Assembly: GCF_013450295.1 (NCBI RefSeq)
Contig: NZ_SKBR01000004.1
Coordinates: forward strand, 398,501 to 462,500
DNA length: 64,000 nt
Reading direction: 5' to 3'
Source of the DNA: Streptomyces sp. AJS327
GTDB lineage: Bacteria > Actinomycetota > Actinomycetes > Streptomycetales > Streptomycetaceae
The position numbers were made by a program, and so were the translations under genes. How positions within the stretch are numbered: the stretch's first letter is position 1; every line of letters begins with the position of its first letter. Of this stretch, positions 8,339-16,156 are shown one piece after another. Under the pieces are notes generated by a model. That model was not told where the DNA came from. It saw only the letters and a list, made by a program, of their open reading frames with translations, and did no database searches.

Positions 8339-8895
8339 CCGCGTTCACGCACGCTCGCCGCGAAAGGGATGGGCACGTGCCCCTCGCCGTACTTCTGGCC
8401 GGCCTCACCGGCTCCGGGAAGACCACCGTCGCCCAGGTCCTGGCCGACCACGGCTACGTCCGACTGTCCGTCGACGAGGAAGTCCACCGCCTCCACGGCC
8501 GCTACGGCGTGGACTATCCCGAGCACACCTACTTCGAACGCGAACGGCCCGTCGTCGAAGCGACCCGGGAACGGTTCATCAAGGAGATCGAAACCGGTCA
8601 CGACGTCGTCCTGGACCACGGGCTCTGGCGCCGTACCGAGCGCGAAGCCTGGGAGCGAGCCGCCCGCGAAGCGGGCGGCCACACCCTCGTGGTCTACCTC
8701 CCCGCCGACCGCGCAGAACTGCTGCGTCGCCTTGCCGAACGCAACCAGCGCGAAGACGCCAACGCGCTGGCCGTCACCCCCGAAGCCCTCGACGACTTCT
8801 TCGCCCGCTTCGACCCCCCGGCCGACGACGAGGACGTCATCGTCTACACCGGCGACGTGGACGCACTCGTGACAGAACTCGCCCAGGCCCGCTGA
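8335..8895 (+). CDS. P-loop kinase of the AAA_33/zeta-toxin-like type
   Basis: A 186-residue ATP-binding protein. Walker A is GLTGSGKTT (about residues 23-31). An LSVDEEVHRL segment follows, then VVLDHGLWRRTEREAW, which matches the DhgxwxxxxR region of small-molecule and polynucleotide kinases, and a C-terminal lid rich in Arg (ELLRRLAERNQRED). It is likely to phosphorylate a small molecule, sugar or nucleic-acid end. It could be a resistance-type kinase like chloramphenicol phosphotransferase, or relate to zeta toxins, but no antitoxin is adjacent. Last gene of the operon, overlapping the previous by 4 nt. Confidence 0.75.
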   Translation: MTAFTHARRERDGHVPLAVLLAGLTGSGKTTVAQVLADHGYVRLSVDEEVHRLHGRYGVDYPEHTYFERERPVVEATRERFIKEIETGHDVVLDHGLWRRTEREAWERAAREAGGHTLVVYLPADRAELLRRLAERNQREDANALAVTPEALDDFFARFDPPADDEDVIVYTGDVDALVTELAQAR

Positions 8896-8943
8896 GTGGT
8901 TGTTCCGGGCGTGTAAGCCCTGAGCCACCGCGCAGTGGGTGCC

Positions 8944-10643
8944 TCAGCGTCGGCGCCGGTGCGTGACTGTGGGCACGGGCTGCTGCGGGACAGCCGTCGC
9001 GCGGACGGGCTGTGGGGCAGCGGTGGTTGCGCGAGTGCTGCGGGAGCGTGCGGCTTGGGCTCGGGGGCTGGGTGCGGGGCGTTGTCCGAGGCGGTGGAGG
9101 CGCCAGGTGAGGACCTCGGCGGGGAAGCGGGCGTCGTCCAGCGTCCGCTGCCGGGCCGAGTGTTGGAGGAGTTCGGCGGGATTGTGGCCGGCTTGCTCGG
9201 CGTCGGCGAGCACAGCGGTAAGTGCGTCCCAGGCGGGGTCGGTGAGGATGCGCTCGGCGTGGTCGGGGGTGGTCTGGCGTATGTGGTGGGCGTAGCGGCG
9301 GACAGTGTCCTGCGGGGTGTGTGACGGCGGAGTTCGGTCAGCGGTTGGGTGGCTGCCTGCTGGTAGGCCGCCTGAAGGTGATGCAGTGTCTGGCGAGCTG
9401 CGGCTTCCTGCTGGGCATGCTGCTGGGAGGCGTGCCAGCGGGCTGCCGCGATCACGGCGAGTACGGCGGCGTTGAGCAGCATGGCAAGCCCGGAGCCGTC
9501 CCCGCTCGGGGTGTGCAGCAGCTCCTTGGCGGCGTTGCGGAGGGCGCGGACGTGCTGGTGGTCGGCGCGGATGCGGGAGCGGGTGGCGCGTTCGAAGCCG
9601 CGGGCGGCCTGCCGTAGCTCGGAACGCAGTGCCCCACGGTCTGTGACGGCGGGGAGGAGGTCGAGGGTCTCGCCGAGAGCGGCGAGGTGGGCCTGGGCGG
9701 CGGGAGCTTCGTCGGAGGCGAGCGCAGCGGGGATGCGGTCGATGCTCGCGGTGGCCTGGTGCCAAGGATCGGTACGGCGTACAGCTCGCCGACCGGGAGT
9801 GGTGTCGGTGGCGGTCTGGCGTTCACGGATACGGGGCAACGACAGATCCGGGGCCAGGGTGGAGCCGGAGAAGTACACCAGCTCACCAGCCTTGTTGCTG
9901 TCACCGGGCAACGCGACCTTGTAACCGAGCGCGTCCCCGGAAGGCGCGTACCGGATCTGGACCTTGATGCCCATGCCTTCCAAAGCCGTGAAGAACTCGG
10001 TCTCGCTGCGCGTTGCTGCGGCGGCCTGCCGGACCCGGGCACGGAGAAGTTCGCGGGAGGTTTGTGCCTGGCCGGTGCGGCGGGCCTTGAAGTGCTCCTT
10101 GCTGGTGGGCCGCTTGGCCGCACTCCCCCCGTCCCCAGGGTTGAGGCGGCGCAGGCCATAGTCGATTTCGATACGACGGGCCTCGGCCTGGGCGTTCTTG
10201 CGGTCGAAGTCGCGGGTGGGGCGTTTGCCGTCCTGGCGTACGAGGGTGGCGGCGATGTGGATGTGGTCGGGCGCATGGCGCACGGCCACCCAACGGCAGG
10301 CTTCTGGATCGCCGTTGGGAGCGATGCCAGTGGCGTGCACAATCCGCCGGGCGACCTCGGCCCACTCCGCGTCGCTCAGGTACCGGTCGCCGGGATCGGC
10401 GCGCACAGGGCAGTGCCACACCTTGTCCTTCGGTGCGCGGTCGCCGAGCACCTTCACGGGCTGGTCGAGCTGGCGGGCAAGCCGGGCGGTGGTGTGCTGC
10501 GGGTTGCGGCCGGGGTCGGGAGCGAAGCCGTTCCAGGACGCCACCAGGTGCGGGTCGGTGTGCTCGTTGGCCCGCCCCGGACCGAACAGGTAGCGGATGA
10601 GGCCGGTGCTGCTGGTCCTGCCGGTGAGAATCTTCGGGATCAT
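8944..10643 (-). pseudogene. MobA/MobL-type relaxase, single-base frameshift near 9314-9330
   Basis: The N-terminus (MIPKILTGRTSSTGLIRYLFGPG) and the histidine motif HAPDHIHIAATLVR define a plasmid/IME relaxase that nicks oriT and binds the 5' end; Y23 is the candidate nucleophile. The first frame is sensible down to TELRRHTP at about 9320. It then becomes shadow-like Pro/Ser/Thr sequence to 8844, overlapping the convergent kinase gene. A different frame continues naturally from the same point (DTVRRYAHHIRQTTPDHAERI) and stops at 8944, clear of the kinase. Adding one C to the CCCC run (9314-9317, reverse strand) joins them into 566 codons. The ATG at 10643 follows the MobC stop by 4 nt. Catalytic motifs precede the break, so a truncated relaxase could still work. 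A sequencing error is possible. Confidence 0.8.
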
Positions 10644-10647
10644 GCAG

Positions 10648-11181
10648 TCACCGCCGCACCAGGTACTCGACCGCGTAGTCCACCTCGTCGAGTACGTCCT
10701 GCACCCGCGCCAACAGCCTATGGACGGCTTCACGTTCGGGTAGCGCCTGATCGGAGTTGAGGTGGCGGGCGAGCTGGTTGAGATTGTTGCCGACCGCGGC
10801 GGCCTGCCGGTTGGACGCCATCAGCTCCCGCACCGCACGACGGTAATCGGCCACGGCCGCCTCGGGGTTCTCCGCGCGGGCGGCAGCAAGACCGGCCTCG
10901 GCCAGATAGCCGCCGACCGTCATCCGGCTGGCGCTGGCGGCCTGGTGGAGCTCTGCGTACTCGTCGGCGCTGAAGCGCGGGCAGACACGTTTATCACGCT
11001 GGGCAGGCTGACGCAGGCGACGGCGCGGAGACGCGGCGAACACCCCCTCGACCGGCACCCCCGGGCCGGTCTGCCCCGCCACCCCTGGGGCGGGGCTCGG
11101 GTAAGGACTCCTTACCCGACAACTTGCTGCGCTGTCGGTGGGCTGGGTCGTGTGCGTGTGGGCAGGGTCGGGCTGGGGCAT
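10648..11181 (-). CDS. MobC-like relaxosome protein
   Basis: A 177-residue protein. About 55 residues of Pro/Arg/Thr-rich, probably disordered sequence precede a ribbon-helix-helix-like region (RVCPRFSADEYAELHQAASASRMTVGGYLAEAGL). The helical MobC signature AVGNNLNQLARHLNSDQ and LLARVQDVLDEVDYAVEYLV follow. Such proteins bind oriT and help the relaxase melt the nick region. It is immediately upstream of the relaxase, with the stop 4 nt before the relaxase ATG, and downstream of a gap that may hold oriT. The start at 11181 has no clear Shine-Dalgarno; a shorter start is possible. Confidence 0.82.
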   Translation of the reverse strand: MPQPDPAHTHTTQPTDSAASCRVRSPYPSPAPGVAGQTGPGVPVEGVFAASPRRRLRQPAQRDKRVCPRFSADEYAELHQAASASRMTVGGYLAEAGLAAARAENPEAAVADYRRAVRELMASNRQAAAVGNNLNQLARHLNSDQALPEREAVHRLLARVQDVLDEVDYAVEYLVRR

Positions 11182-11346
11182 GGCAGGGCGGCTCCTGGGC
11201 GGGGTGGTGTCGCACTGGTCCCACTGGTTCCGTGCCTGGTCAGGACAGGTACGACTACGTGGCGTGTGACGAGTGGACTCGTTGCGGGGAAGAAAGTCGT
11301 CCCCGCGCTGACCTGCGCGGGGACCACTGGGACCGGTCTGTGCCGG
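11182..11346. other. Candidate oriT region
   Basis: This 165-bp gap upstream of mobC and relaxase, where oriT often lies, carries nested inverted repeats. A perfect 8-bp stem CCCCGCGC/GCGCGGGG with a 6-nt loop lies at 11301-11322. A wider imperfect pair, ACTGGTCCCACTGG (about 11213-11226) and CCACTGGGACCGGT (about 11325-11338), has two mismatches. The nick site is not recognisable by eye. The hairpin could instead terminate DUF3631 transcription arriving from the right. Confidence 0.35.
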
Positions 11347-12813
11347 TCAGGGCCCGGCCGGGGCCGGGGCAGTGCTGGGGCAGTAACGGGCCCAGGCATC
11401 CAGGAACTTGTTCCGGGCGAAGCCCTTGGCCTGGGTACCGTCGGGGAAGCGGATGTTGGCCGAGCTGATCCCATAGTCCTTCAGCAGCAGCTGAAGATGA
11501 CGCGGGGAGAGTCCGCTGGTGCCGTAATCGGCCCACGGGGCCTCGGGGTCCTCCTTGAGGACAGACAGCAGGCGGGTGGTGGCCAGGGCTTCGGGGTCAC
11601 CGCAGGAGGCGAAGGCGGTGCGGATGTCGGCCAGGATGCGGATCTTCAGTCCGCCTTCTTCGTCCTGACCGGCCTCGTACGCGGACATCGCGGCACACGC
11701 TGACCGCGCGGTGACCGGCCAGTGACCACCGGCGAGGTCAGCGACCACCACCAGCGGCTCCCAGGTGTCCGCTGCCCGGTCTTCGACCGGCATCTTCGGC
11801 TCCAACTCGGCAGCCGCCTCTACGAGGTTCGTGCTCCAGGCGGCGATCCGGTCACGCAGCACGTGCAGGTGCGGGGTGTCCCGTCGAGCACGGAAAGCGG
11901 CGACTTTCTCGCCCGGGGCACGGCGGCGCATCCGCACTACGATCGCCCGGTCCATGATCGTGTCCGGCAGGTCCCCGATCCCGGCCAGCGCAGCCATGGC
12001 GAAAGTGGGGTACTCGACCGGCTTGTGCTCGGGTCCGGCGATCCGCAGGGCGGGCCGGTTGCGCTGGTGACCGGCGTTGAGGAGACCACGCAGGTCCTCG
12101 TTCTTCTCCGCCATCTTCGGGCTGCCGAACAGCGTGTCCGCCTCGTCCACCAGCAGCGTCGGCGGCTCCTGGGTCACCGACCGGAAGATCGCCGCCGTAC
12201 TCGCGTTGACCGTGATCACCGGCTTGTGCACCGTCTCGGTCACGACATCCAGCAACCTCGACTTCCCACACCGCTTCGCCGGACCCACCACCGCCAGACG
12301 CGGCGCGTGCTGGAACGCGGGCTGCAGATGTGTCGCGGCCACCCACAACGTGATCGCATCCAGGGCCTCGCGGCTCGGCAGAATCACGTACTGGGCGAGC
12401 ACCGACCGCAGTTCATCCAGCAGCACCGCGCCCTCGCTCCCACCGGCGGACCGGTCCGCTGGTCCGTCCGGCTCCTGCGGACCGGACAGCCCATCAGAGC
12501 CTGGGATTTCCGGTCCACTCCTGACCGAACTCCGCGGACCGGACGGGTCGACAGCGTCCGGGATTTGCGGTCCGCAAGATTCGAAACGGTCCACCTGCGG
12601 ACCAACGAGCGGACCGGTCCGCGCCCGGCCCGGTATCTCAGCGGACCGGTCCGCCTCTTCGGTCCGCTGGTCCGCACGCGCAGCGGACCGGTCCGCGCCG
12701 AGCACGTCCGCCCGAGCCGCGTGCGGACCACCGCCCTCTCCGGGGACAGCGACCGGCGGCCACGCAGAGTTGGGGGATGCGCCCTCCAGGGGCGTCGTCG
12801 TAGGCTCATCCAT
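11347..12813 (-). CDS. DUF3631-domain ATPase of integrative elements
   Basis: A 488-residue protein. Residues 1-135 are a disordered, charged linker with recurring ADRSA/GP-rich units. The ATPase-like DUF3631 region follows: Walker A-like VVGPAKRCGKSRLLD, Walker B LLVDEADTLFG, a sensor-like GIGDLPDTIMDRAIVVRMRRR, and a C-terminal winged-helix-like end (GLSPRHLQLLLKDYGI, FARNKFLDAWARYC). DUF3631 proteins are frequent in actinobacterial integrative elements and plasmids and are thought to act in replication or helicase-like DNA handling. The ATG at 12813 is about 6 nt after GGAAC. The N-terminal coding DNA carries four copies of a 14-bp palindrome (see 12446-12696). Confidence 0.85.
   Translation of the reverse strand: MDEPTTTPLEGASPNSAWPPVAVPGEGGGPHAARADVLGADRSAARADQRTEEADRSAEIPGRARTGPLVGPQVDRFESCGPQIPDAVDPSGPRSSVRSGPEIPGSDGLSGPQEPDGPADRSAGGSEGAVLLDELRSVLAQYVILPSREALDAITLWVAATHLQPAFQHAPRLAVVGPAKRCGKSRLLDVVTETVHKPVITVNASTAAIFRSVTQEPPTLLVDEADTLFGSPKMAEKNEDLRGLLNAGHQRNRPALRIAGPEHKPVEYPTFAMAALAGIGDLPDTIMDRAIVVRMRRRAPGEKVAAFRARRDTPHLHVLRDRIAAWSTNLVEAAAELEPKMPVEDRAADTWEPLVVVADLAGGHWPVTARSACAAMSAYEAGQDEEGGLKIRILADIRTAFASCGDPEALATTRLLSVLKEDPEAPWADYGTSGLSPRHLQLLLKDYGISSANIRFPDGTQAKGFARNKFLDAWARYCPSTAPAPAGP
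12446..12696. repeat. Four copies of a 14-bp palindrome inside the DUF3631 gene
   Basis: GCGGACCGGTCCGC occurs at 12446-12459, 12609-12622, 12641-12654 and 12683-12696. Partial GGACCGG/GGTCCG units lie between them. Each full copy encodes A-D-R-S-A on the reverse strand. The motif could reflect selection on a disordered peptide repeat, a DNA-binding site array, or recent slippage. Confidence 0.85.
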
Positions 12814-12828
12814 AGACGTTCCTCACCC

Positions 12829-12860
12829 GGTGGCGCGGGGCCGGCAAGCCCCGCACCACC
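12829..12860 (-). terminator. Hairpin upstream of DUF3631 gene
   Basis: Arms GGTGGCGCGGGGC and GCCCCGCACCACC pair over 13 positions, with one mismatch that can form G-U in RNA and a 6-nt loop. It lies just before the DUF3631 start and downstream of the excisionase-like gene on the same strand, so it may terminate or attenuate that transcript. There is no T-run. Confidence 0.45.
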
Positions 12861-13039
12861 GTCTTCATCGTTCAGGCATGGGCGATCAGTTGGGGAGTCA
12901 TCGGCCCTCGGCGCGGGAACGCCGGGGGCCTTTCCCATTGCCGCTGACGAGCGGCGACGAGCAACATACGGCTGCACTGATCCACAGTCCAGCGATTCTG
13001 TGTCTCCTCCACACAGGACTGTCAGCTAGCATCCGGCAC

Positions 13040-13276
13040 TCAGGCAGCCAGACCCAGCAGGGCCTGCAGCTCCGCCGTCACCACGCGATAGGCATTGCCG
13101 AGCTTCAGCAGACGGCACGGGTACTCGCCTCGCTTCGCCAGCTCGTACCCCTTGCTCCGCCCCAACCCCAGAGCCCGGTTGGCAGTTTCCAGGTCGACGG
13201 TGGCAGGCAGCTCCAACAGCTCGGCCTGACTCATCTCACGACGACCGCGGATGGGGTTGTCTCGGTCGCTGCTCAT
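13040..13276 (-). CDS. Small helix-turn-helix protein, excisionase/AlpA-like
   Basis: A 78-residue protein whose core (VDLETANRALGLGRSKGYELAKRGEYPCRLLKLGNAYRVV) matches the HTH_17/MerR-like fold of excisionases (recombination directionality factors) and AlpA-type regulators: helix-turn-helix, then a wing with R-x-V. The ATG at 13276 is chosen because GGGAG lies 8-9 nt upstream; a longer in-frame ATG at 13381 would overlap the divergent XRE gene. In actinobacterial elements such a gene beside the integrase usually drives excision. The 98-bp gap to the divergent XRE gene must hold both promoters. Confidence 0.8.
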   Translation of the reverse strand: MSSDRDNPIRGRREMSQAELLELPATVDLETANRALGLGRSKGYELAKRGEYPCRLLKLGNAYRVVTAELQALLGLAA

Positions 13277-13374
13277 GCAGGACTCCCTTCGAATCACGGA
13301 CGGGCGGCAAACACACGGAACGCGCCTGCCTCCAGCAGTACGAGAAAGACCATAGGCAGAGTTAATGTGTCGCC

Positions 13375-14040
13375 ATGACACAACACGATGAGGACGATGT
13401 TCCCGAGTGGTCGACGCAGGTCGTCGCCACCGTGGCCGCAGAAGTACGTCGTCGGCGCAAGGAGATGGGCATGAGCGCGCAGGATCTCGCCGACGCCTGC
13501 GCGGAGATCGGCCACCCAGTCCCCCGCAACGTCATCGCCAACATGGAGGCAGGCCGCAGATCCTCCCTTCCCCTCACGGACGTCATGGTCCTCGCCCAAG
13601 CGCTGGACACCAGCCCGATCTGCCTGATCGTTCCCGTCGGCTACATCGCCAAGTACCAGTCGATCCCCCTGGAGTCAGCCGACGAGCCCCTGGACGCCCT
13701 GCGCTGGTTCACTGGCGAGGACAGCAGCAGCTTCGGCAACTGGCCCCTGACCATCTACCGCATGCACGACACGGCCCTCAGCTCCGCATACGAAGCCGCC
13801 AGGAAGGTCGCTCTCCACCGCTACCAGGCCAGCAACGCCGCCACCCCCCAGCAGCGCTCCGAGGCACTGCGCTCCGCCGAGCGCTTCGAACAGCTCGCGG
13901 AAGGTGACCACGACACCCTCCGCCGCGTCCGCGCCCAGATGCGCAGCGAGAACCTCCACGTGCCGCGCTTGCCCCCCGAACTCGCTTTCATCGACGAACC
14001 CCCGCAAGACCGCAACACCCCTCAGGAGAACGACGCTTGA
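13375..14040 (+). CDS. XRE-family regulator upstream of integrase
   Basis: A 221-residue protein with a helix-turn-helix at about residues 17-75 (VAAEVRRRRKEMGMSAQDLADACAEIGHPVPRNVIANME appears in two adjoining parts, ending LPLTDVMVLAQALD). The C-terminal part is helical (YEAARKVALHRYQASNA, SEALRSAERFEQLAEGD) with no named domain. It is typical of the regulator preceding integrases in Streptomyces integrative elements and probably controls int and the divergent xis-like gene. A TAATGT sequence about 8 nt before the start could be a -10. Its stop overlaps the TTG start of the integrase, so the two are coupled. Confidence 0.82.
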   Translation: MTQHDEDDVPEWSTQVVATVAAEVRRRRKEMGMSAQDLADACAEIGHPVPRNVIANMEAGRRSSLPLTDVMVLAQALDTSPICLIVPVGYIAKYQSIPLESADEPLDALRWFTGEDSSSFGNWPLTIYRMHDTALSSAYEAARKVALHRYQASNAATPQQRSEALRSAERFEQLAEGDHDTLRRVRAQMRSENLHVPRLPPELAFIDEPPQDRNTPQENDA

Positions 14041-15614
14041 AAGGCTCCACCTACCGCCGCTGCTACTGCCGCCACCCCGAGACCGGGAAGCCCCTCGGCA
14101 CTGCCTGCCCCAAGCGCAGGAGCAAGAAGCACGGCACGTACTCCATCCGCCAAGAGTTGCCGCCGCACGACGACGGCACCCGACGCGCCTTCAACCGCGC
14201 CGGTTACGAGACCCTCAAAGCCGCCCAGGCTGAACTTGACCACGTCCGCGCGCTTCTCAACATCCCCGACGGCGACGACCCCGAAGGCATCGCCCTCATC
14301 ACCGAGATGCTCGAAGAGGTGGCCGACGACAAGTCACCGCTGCCCGATGTCGAGGAGACCCGACGTCGGCTCAACTCGGGTCAGGAGCTGATCGGTCGGC
14401 TCACCGTCGCCGACTGGCTGGACCGCTGGCTAGCCTCCAAGCGCATACGCAAGTCCAGCGTCACCCGCTACGAGACCGACATCCGCGTACACCTCAAGCC
14501 GCACATCGGCGGTCGGCGACTCGACCGTCTCCGCGTCACTCACCTCTCGGACATGTTCACCGCCATCTCGGACGGCAACGCCGAGATCCTGGAGCAGAAC
14601 GCCCAGCGACGGGCTGCCATAGACGAGTTGGCCACGGTTCCGTGGAAGGGCGTCGAGAACCGCGCCCGTCGCAAGGCCATGAGGGCCGCGATCGACGAGA
14701 TGCCTCCGTTCCGCCGGACCACCGGCGCGGCCACCCGCCAACGCATCCGCGGGACGCTCCGCGCCGCGCTGAACGACGCCATGGCGCAGCAGATCATCAC
14801 CTTCAACCCGGCCGCGCACGTCGAGCTCGACCCGGCGCGCAAGCCGAAGGCGCTGGTGTGGACTGACGAACGCGTCGCCAGGTGGGAGGCCACCGGCGAG
14901 AAGCCTTCGCCCGTCATGGTCTGGACTCCCGAGCAGACCGGCGCCTTCCTCGATCACGTGGCAGACGACCGGCTCTACGCGATGTGGCACGTCATTGCCC
15001 TTCGCGGACTGCGTCGCGGTGAGGCATGCGGGCAGATGTGGTCGGAGACCCATCTGAAGAAGTACGCCCTGACGGTGTCGACTCAGCTGGTGCAGGACGG
15101 CTGGGATGTCGAGGAGTCCGACCCGAAGACCGACAGCGGTTTCCGCACCGTCGCGCTCGATGACGACACCGTGAGCGTGCTCAAGCAGCACCGGAAGCGC
15201 CAGCGCGCGGAGCGCGAGGAATGGGCGTCCGGCTGGGTCGACACCGGACTCGTCTTCACGCAGGAGGACGGCTCCTGGCTGCACCCCGGCAAGATCACGG
15301 ACCGCTTCGAGCGGCTCGTTGCCTCCTTCGGCCTCCCGCCGATACGCCTGCACGACCTGCGGCACGGGGCAGCGACGCTCATGCTCGCGGCCGGTGTGGA
15401 CGTGAAGGTCGTGTCCGAGACGCTCGGCCACAGCGACACCCGGATCACGCGGGACATCTACCAGAGCGTCTTCCCCGAGGTTGCCAAGGACGCCGCCGAA
15501 GCCGCCGCCGGCCTGGTCCCGATCCAGCGGAAGGCACAGGCGAAGAAGGCCGCGAAGGGGAAGACGGACCGGAAGAGGAAGGCCAAGAAGAAGAGCAAGG
15601 CCACAAAGGTGTAG
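14037..15614 (+). CDS. int: Tyrosine recombinase (integrase)
   Basis: A 525-residue site-specific recombinase. The N-terminus (STYRRCYCRHPETGKPLGTACPKR) is the basic Cys/His segment seen in actinophage and AICE integrases. A core-binding SAM-like domain covers about residues 115-180 (TVADWLDRWLASKRIRKSSVTRYETDI), with an insertion near 180-230. The catalytic domain shows R in LRGLRRGEA, HDLRHG (HxxR), LGHSDTRIT (second H) and Y in DIYQSVF. The C-terminal tail is very Lys-rich. It starts with TTG inside a TTGA overlap with the regulator. It lies 133 bp from a tRNA-Thr 3' end, its expected attachment site. Confidence 0.93.
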   Translation: MKGSTYRRCYCRHPETGKPLGTACPKRRSKKHGTYSIRQELPPHDDGTRRAFNRAGYETLKAAQAELDHVRALLNIPDGDDPEGIALITEMLEEVADDKSPLPDVEETRRRLNSGQELIGRLTVADWLDRWLASKRIRKSSVTRYETDIRVHLKPHIGGRRLDRLRVTHLSDMFTAISDGNAEILEQNAQRRAAIDELATVPWKGVENRARRKAMRAAIDEMPPFRRTTGAATRQRIRGTLRAALNDAMAQQIITFNPAAHVELDPARKPKALVWTDERVARWEATGEKPSPVMVWTPEQTGAFLDHVADDRLYAMWHVIALRGLRRGEACGQMWSETHLKKYALTVSTQLVQDGWDVEESDPKTDSGFRTVALDDDTVSVLKQHRKRQRAEREEWASGWVDTGLVFTQEDGSWLHPGKITDRFERLVASFGLPPIRLHDLRHGAATLMLAAGVDVKVVSETLGHSDTRITRDIYQSVFPEVAKDAAEAAAGLVPIQRKAQAKKAAKGKTDRKRKAKKKSKATKV

Positions 15615-15633
15615 CCCCAGCTCGGGACGCTCC

Positions 15634-15655
15634 CGCTCACGCATCGCTCACGCAC
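15634..15655. repeat. 11-bp direct repeat beside integrase
   Basis: CGCTCACGCAT and CGCTCACGCAC are tandem, just downstream of int and before the tRNA. Placement between integrase and core site fits arm-type integrase or Xis binding sites, though two copies are weak evidence. Confidence 0.4.
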
Positions 15656-15713
15656 GGCCCCTCGGCGGGCCCGGCTCGTCATGCGCCGATACCCCCGCGC
15701 ACGACAAAGGGCC

Positions 15714-15734
15714 AGGTCAGACGGTGTCTGACCT
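15714..15734. terminator. Bidirectional hairpin between integrase and tRNA-Thr
   Basis: A perfect 9-bp stem, AGGTCAGAC and GTCTGACCT, has a 3-nt loop. It lies 13 nt past the tRNA 3' end (reverse strand) and about 100 nt past int, so it could end transcripts from either side. There is no T-run, as is usual in Streptomyces. Confidence 0.65.
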
Positions 15735-15746
15735 GACCCTCAACCG

Positions 15747-15790
15747 AGCCGCCTGGGGGAGTCGAACCCCCGACCTACGCATTACGAGTG
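15747..15790. other. Probable attachment site in tRNA-Thr 3' half
   Basis: The integrase gene is adjacent and the tRNA stays complete, as expected when the att core is the tRNA 3' half. The second copy, a repeat of GGGGGAGTCGAACCCCC-type sequence, is not seen elsewhere in the window, so the far end should lie left of position 1. The core limits shown are estimates. Confidence 0.55.
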
Positions 15791-15820
15791 CGTCGCTCTG
15801 GCCGACTGAGCTAAGGCGGC
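15747..15820 (-). tRNA. tRNA-Thr (CGT anticodon)
   Basis: The reverse strand folds as a 74-nt tRNA. The acceptor stem is GCCGCCT with AGGCGGC plus discriminator U. The D-arm has TTAGCTCAGTCGG. The anticodon stem ACGCA/TGCGT flanks loop CTCGTAA, giving anticodon CGT (Thr, codon ACG). The T-arm contains GGTTCGACTCCCC. CCA is not encoded. The 3' end points toward the integrase, the usual arrangement for an element inserted at a tRNA 3' end. Confidence 0.97.
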
Positions 15821-16156
15821 AGGCTGTCGCTGCCAAGGGTGGCAGCCGCAGCGACGGTAAGTCTACAGGGTTTGTGGGGGTGGTCCCGACCGGGTCGAGG
15901 CGCTGGTCAGCTGGGAGGTTCGTCCGGTGCGGGGCGCGTCGGAGGCGGGCGGTCGGCGGGGTGGGTGGTGTGTGGGCGCGGGGGTGAGCGGGGTGGGGCG
16001 GGTCAACGGTGGGGTGGGGGGTGTGCGCCATCCAGGGTCCGGCGTCACGCCCAGGTGTTGTCGCGGCGCGGGCGGGGTTTCCCGGGGCGTGGGACGGGGG
16101 GACCGACCGGCCCTACCCCCGGGTGGCCGCGCGGGGGTTTCCCTAGGAGGGCCGTG
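15821..16156. other. Intergenic, G-rich, no gene recognised
   Basis: These 336 bases run from the tRNA 5' end to ctaD. They must hold the tRNA promoter (reverse) and the ctaD promoter (forward); neither is clear by eye. The strand is strongly G-biased. AGGAGG at 16145-16150 is the ctaD ribosome binding site. Confidence 0.5.

Noticed and set aside
8335..8895. Zeta-toxin of a toxin-antitoxin pair
   Set aside because: It is the last gene of a transferase operon and no small antitoxin gene precedes it; called a P-loop kinase only.
8844..9313. C-terminal continuation of the relaxase in its first frame
   Set aside because: Composition becomes Pro/Ser/Thr shadow sequence and runs into the opposite kinase gene; the other frame gives a natural protein end at 8944.
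15839..16156. 106-residue N-terminal extension of CtaD
   Set aside because: Gly/Arg-rich with no similarity to subunit I; AGGAGG sits directly before the ATG at 16157.
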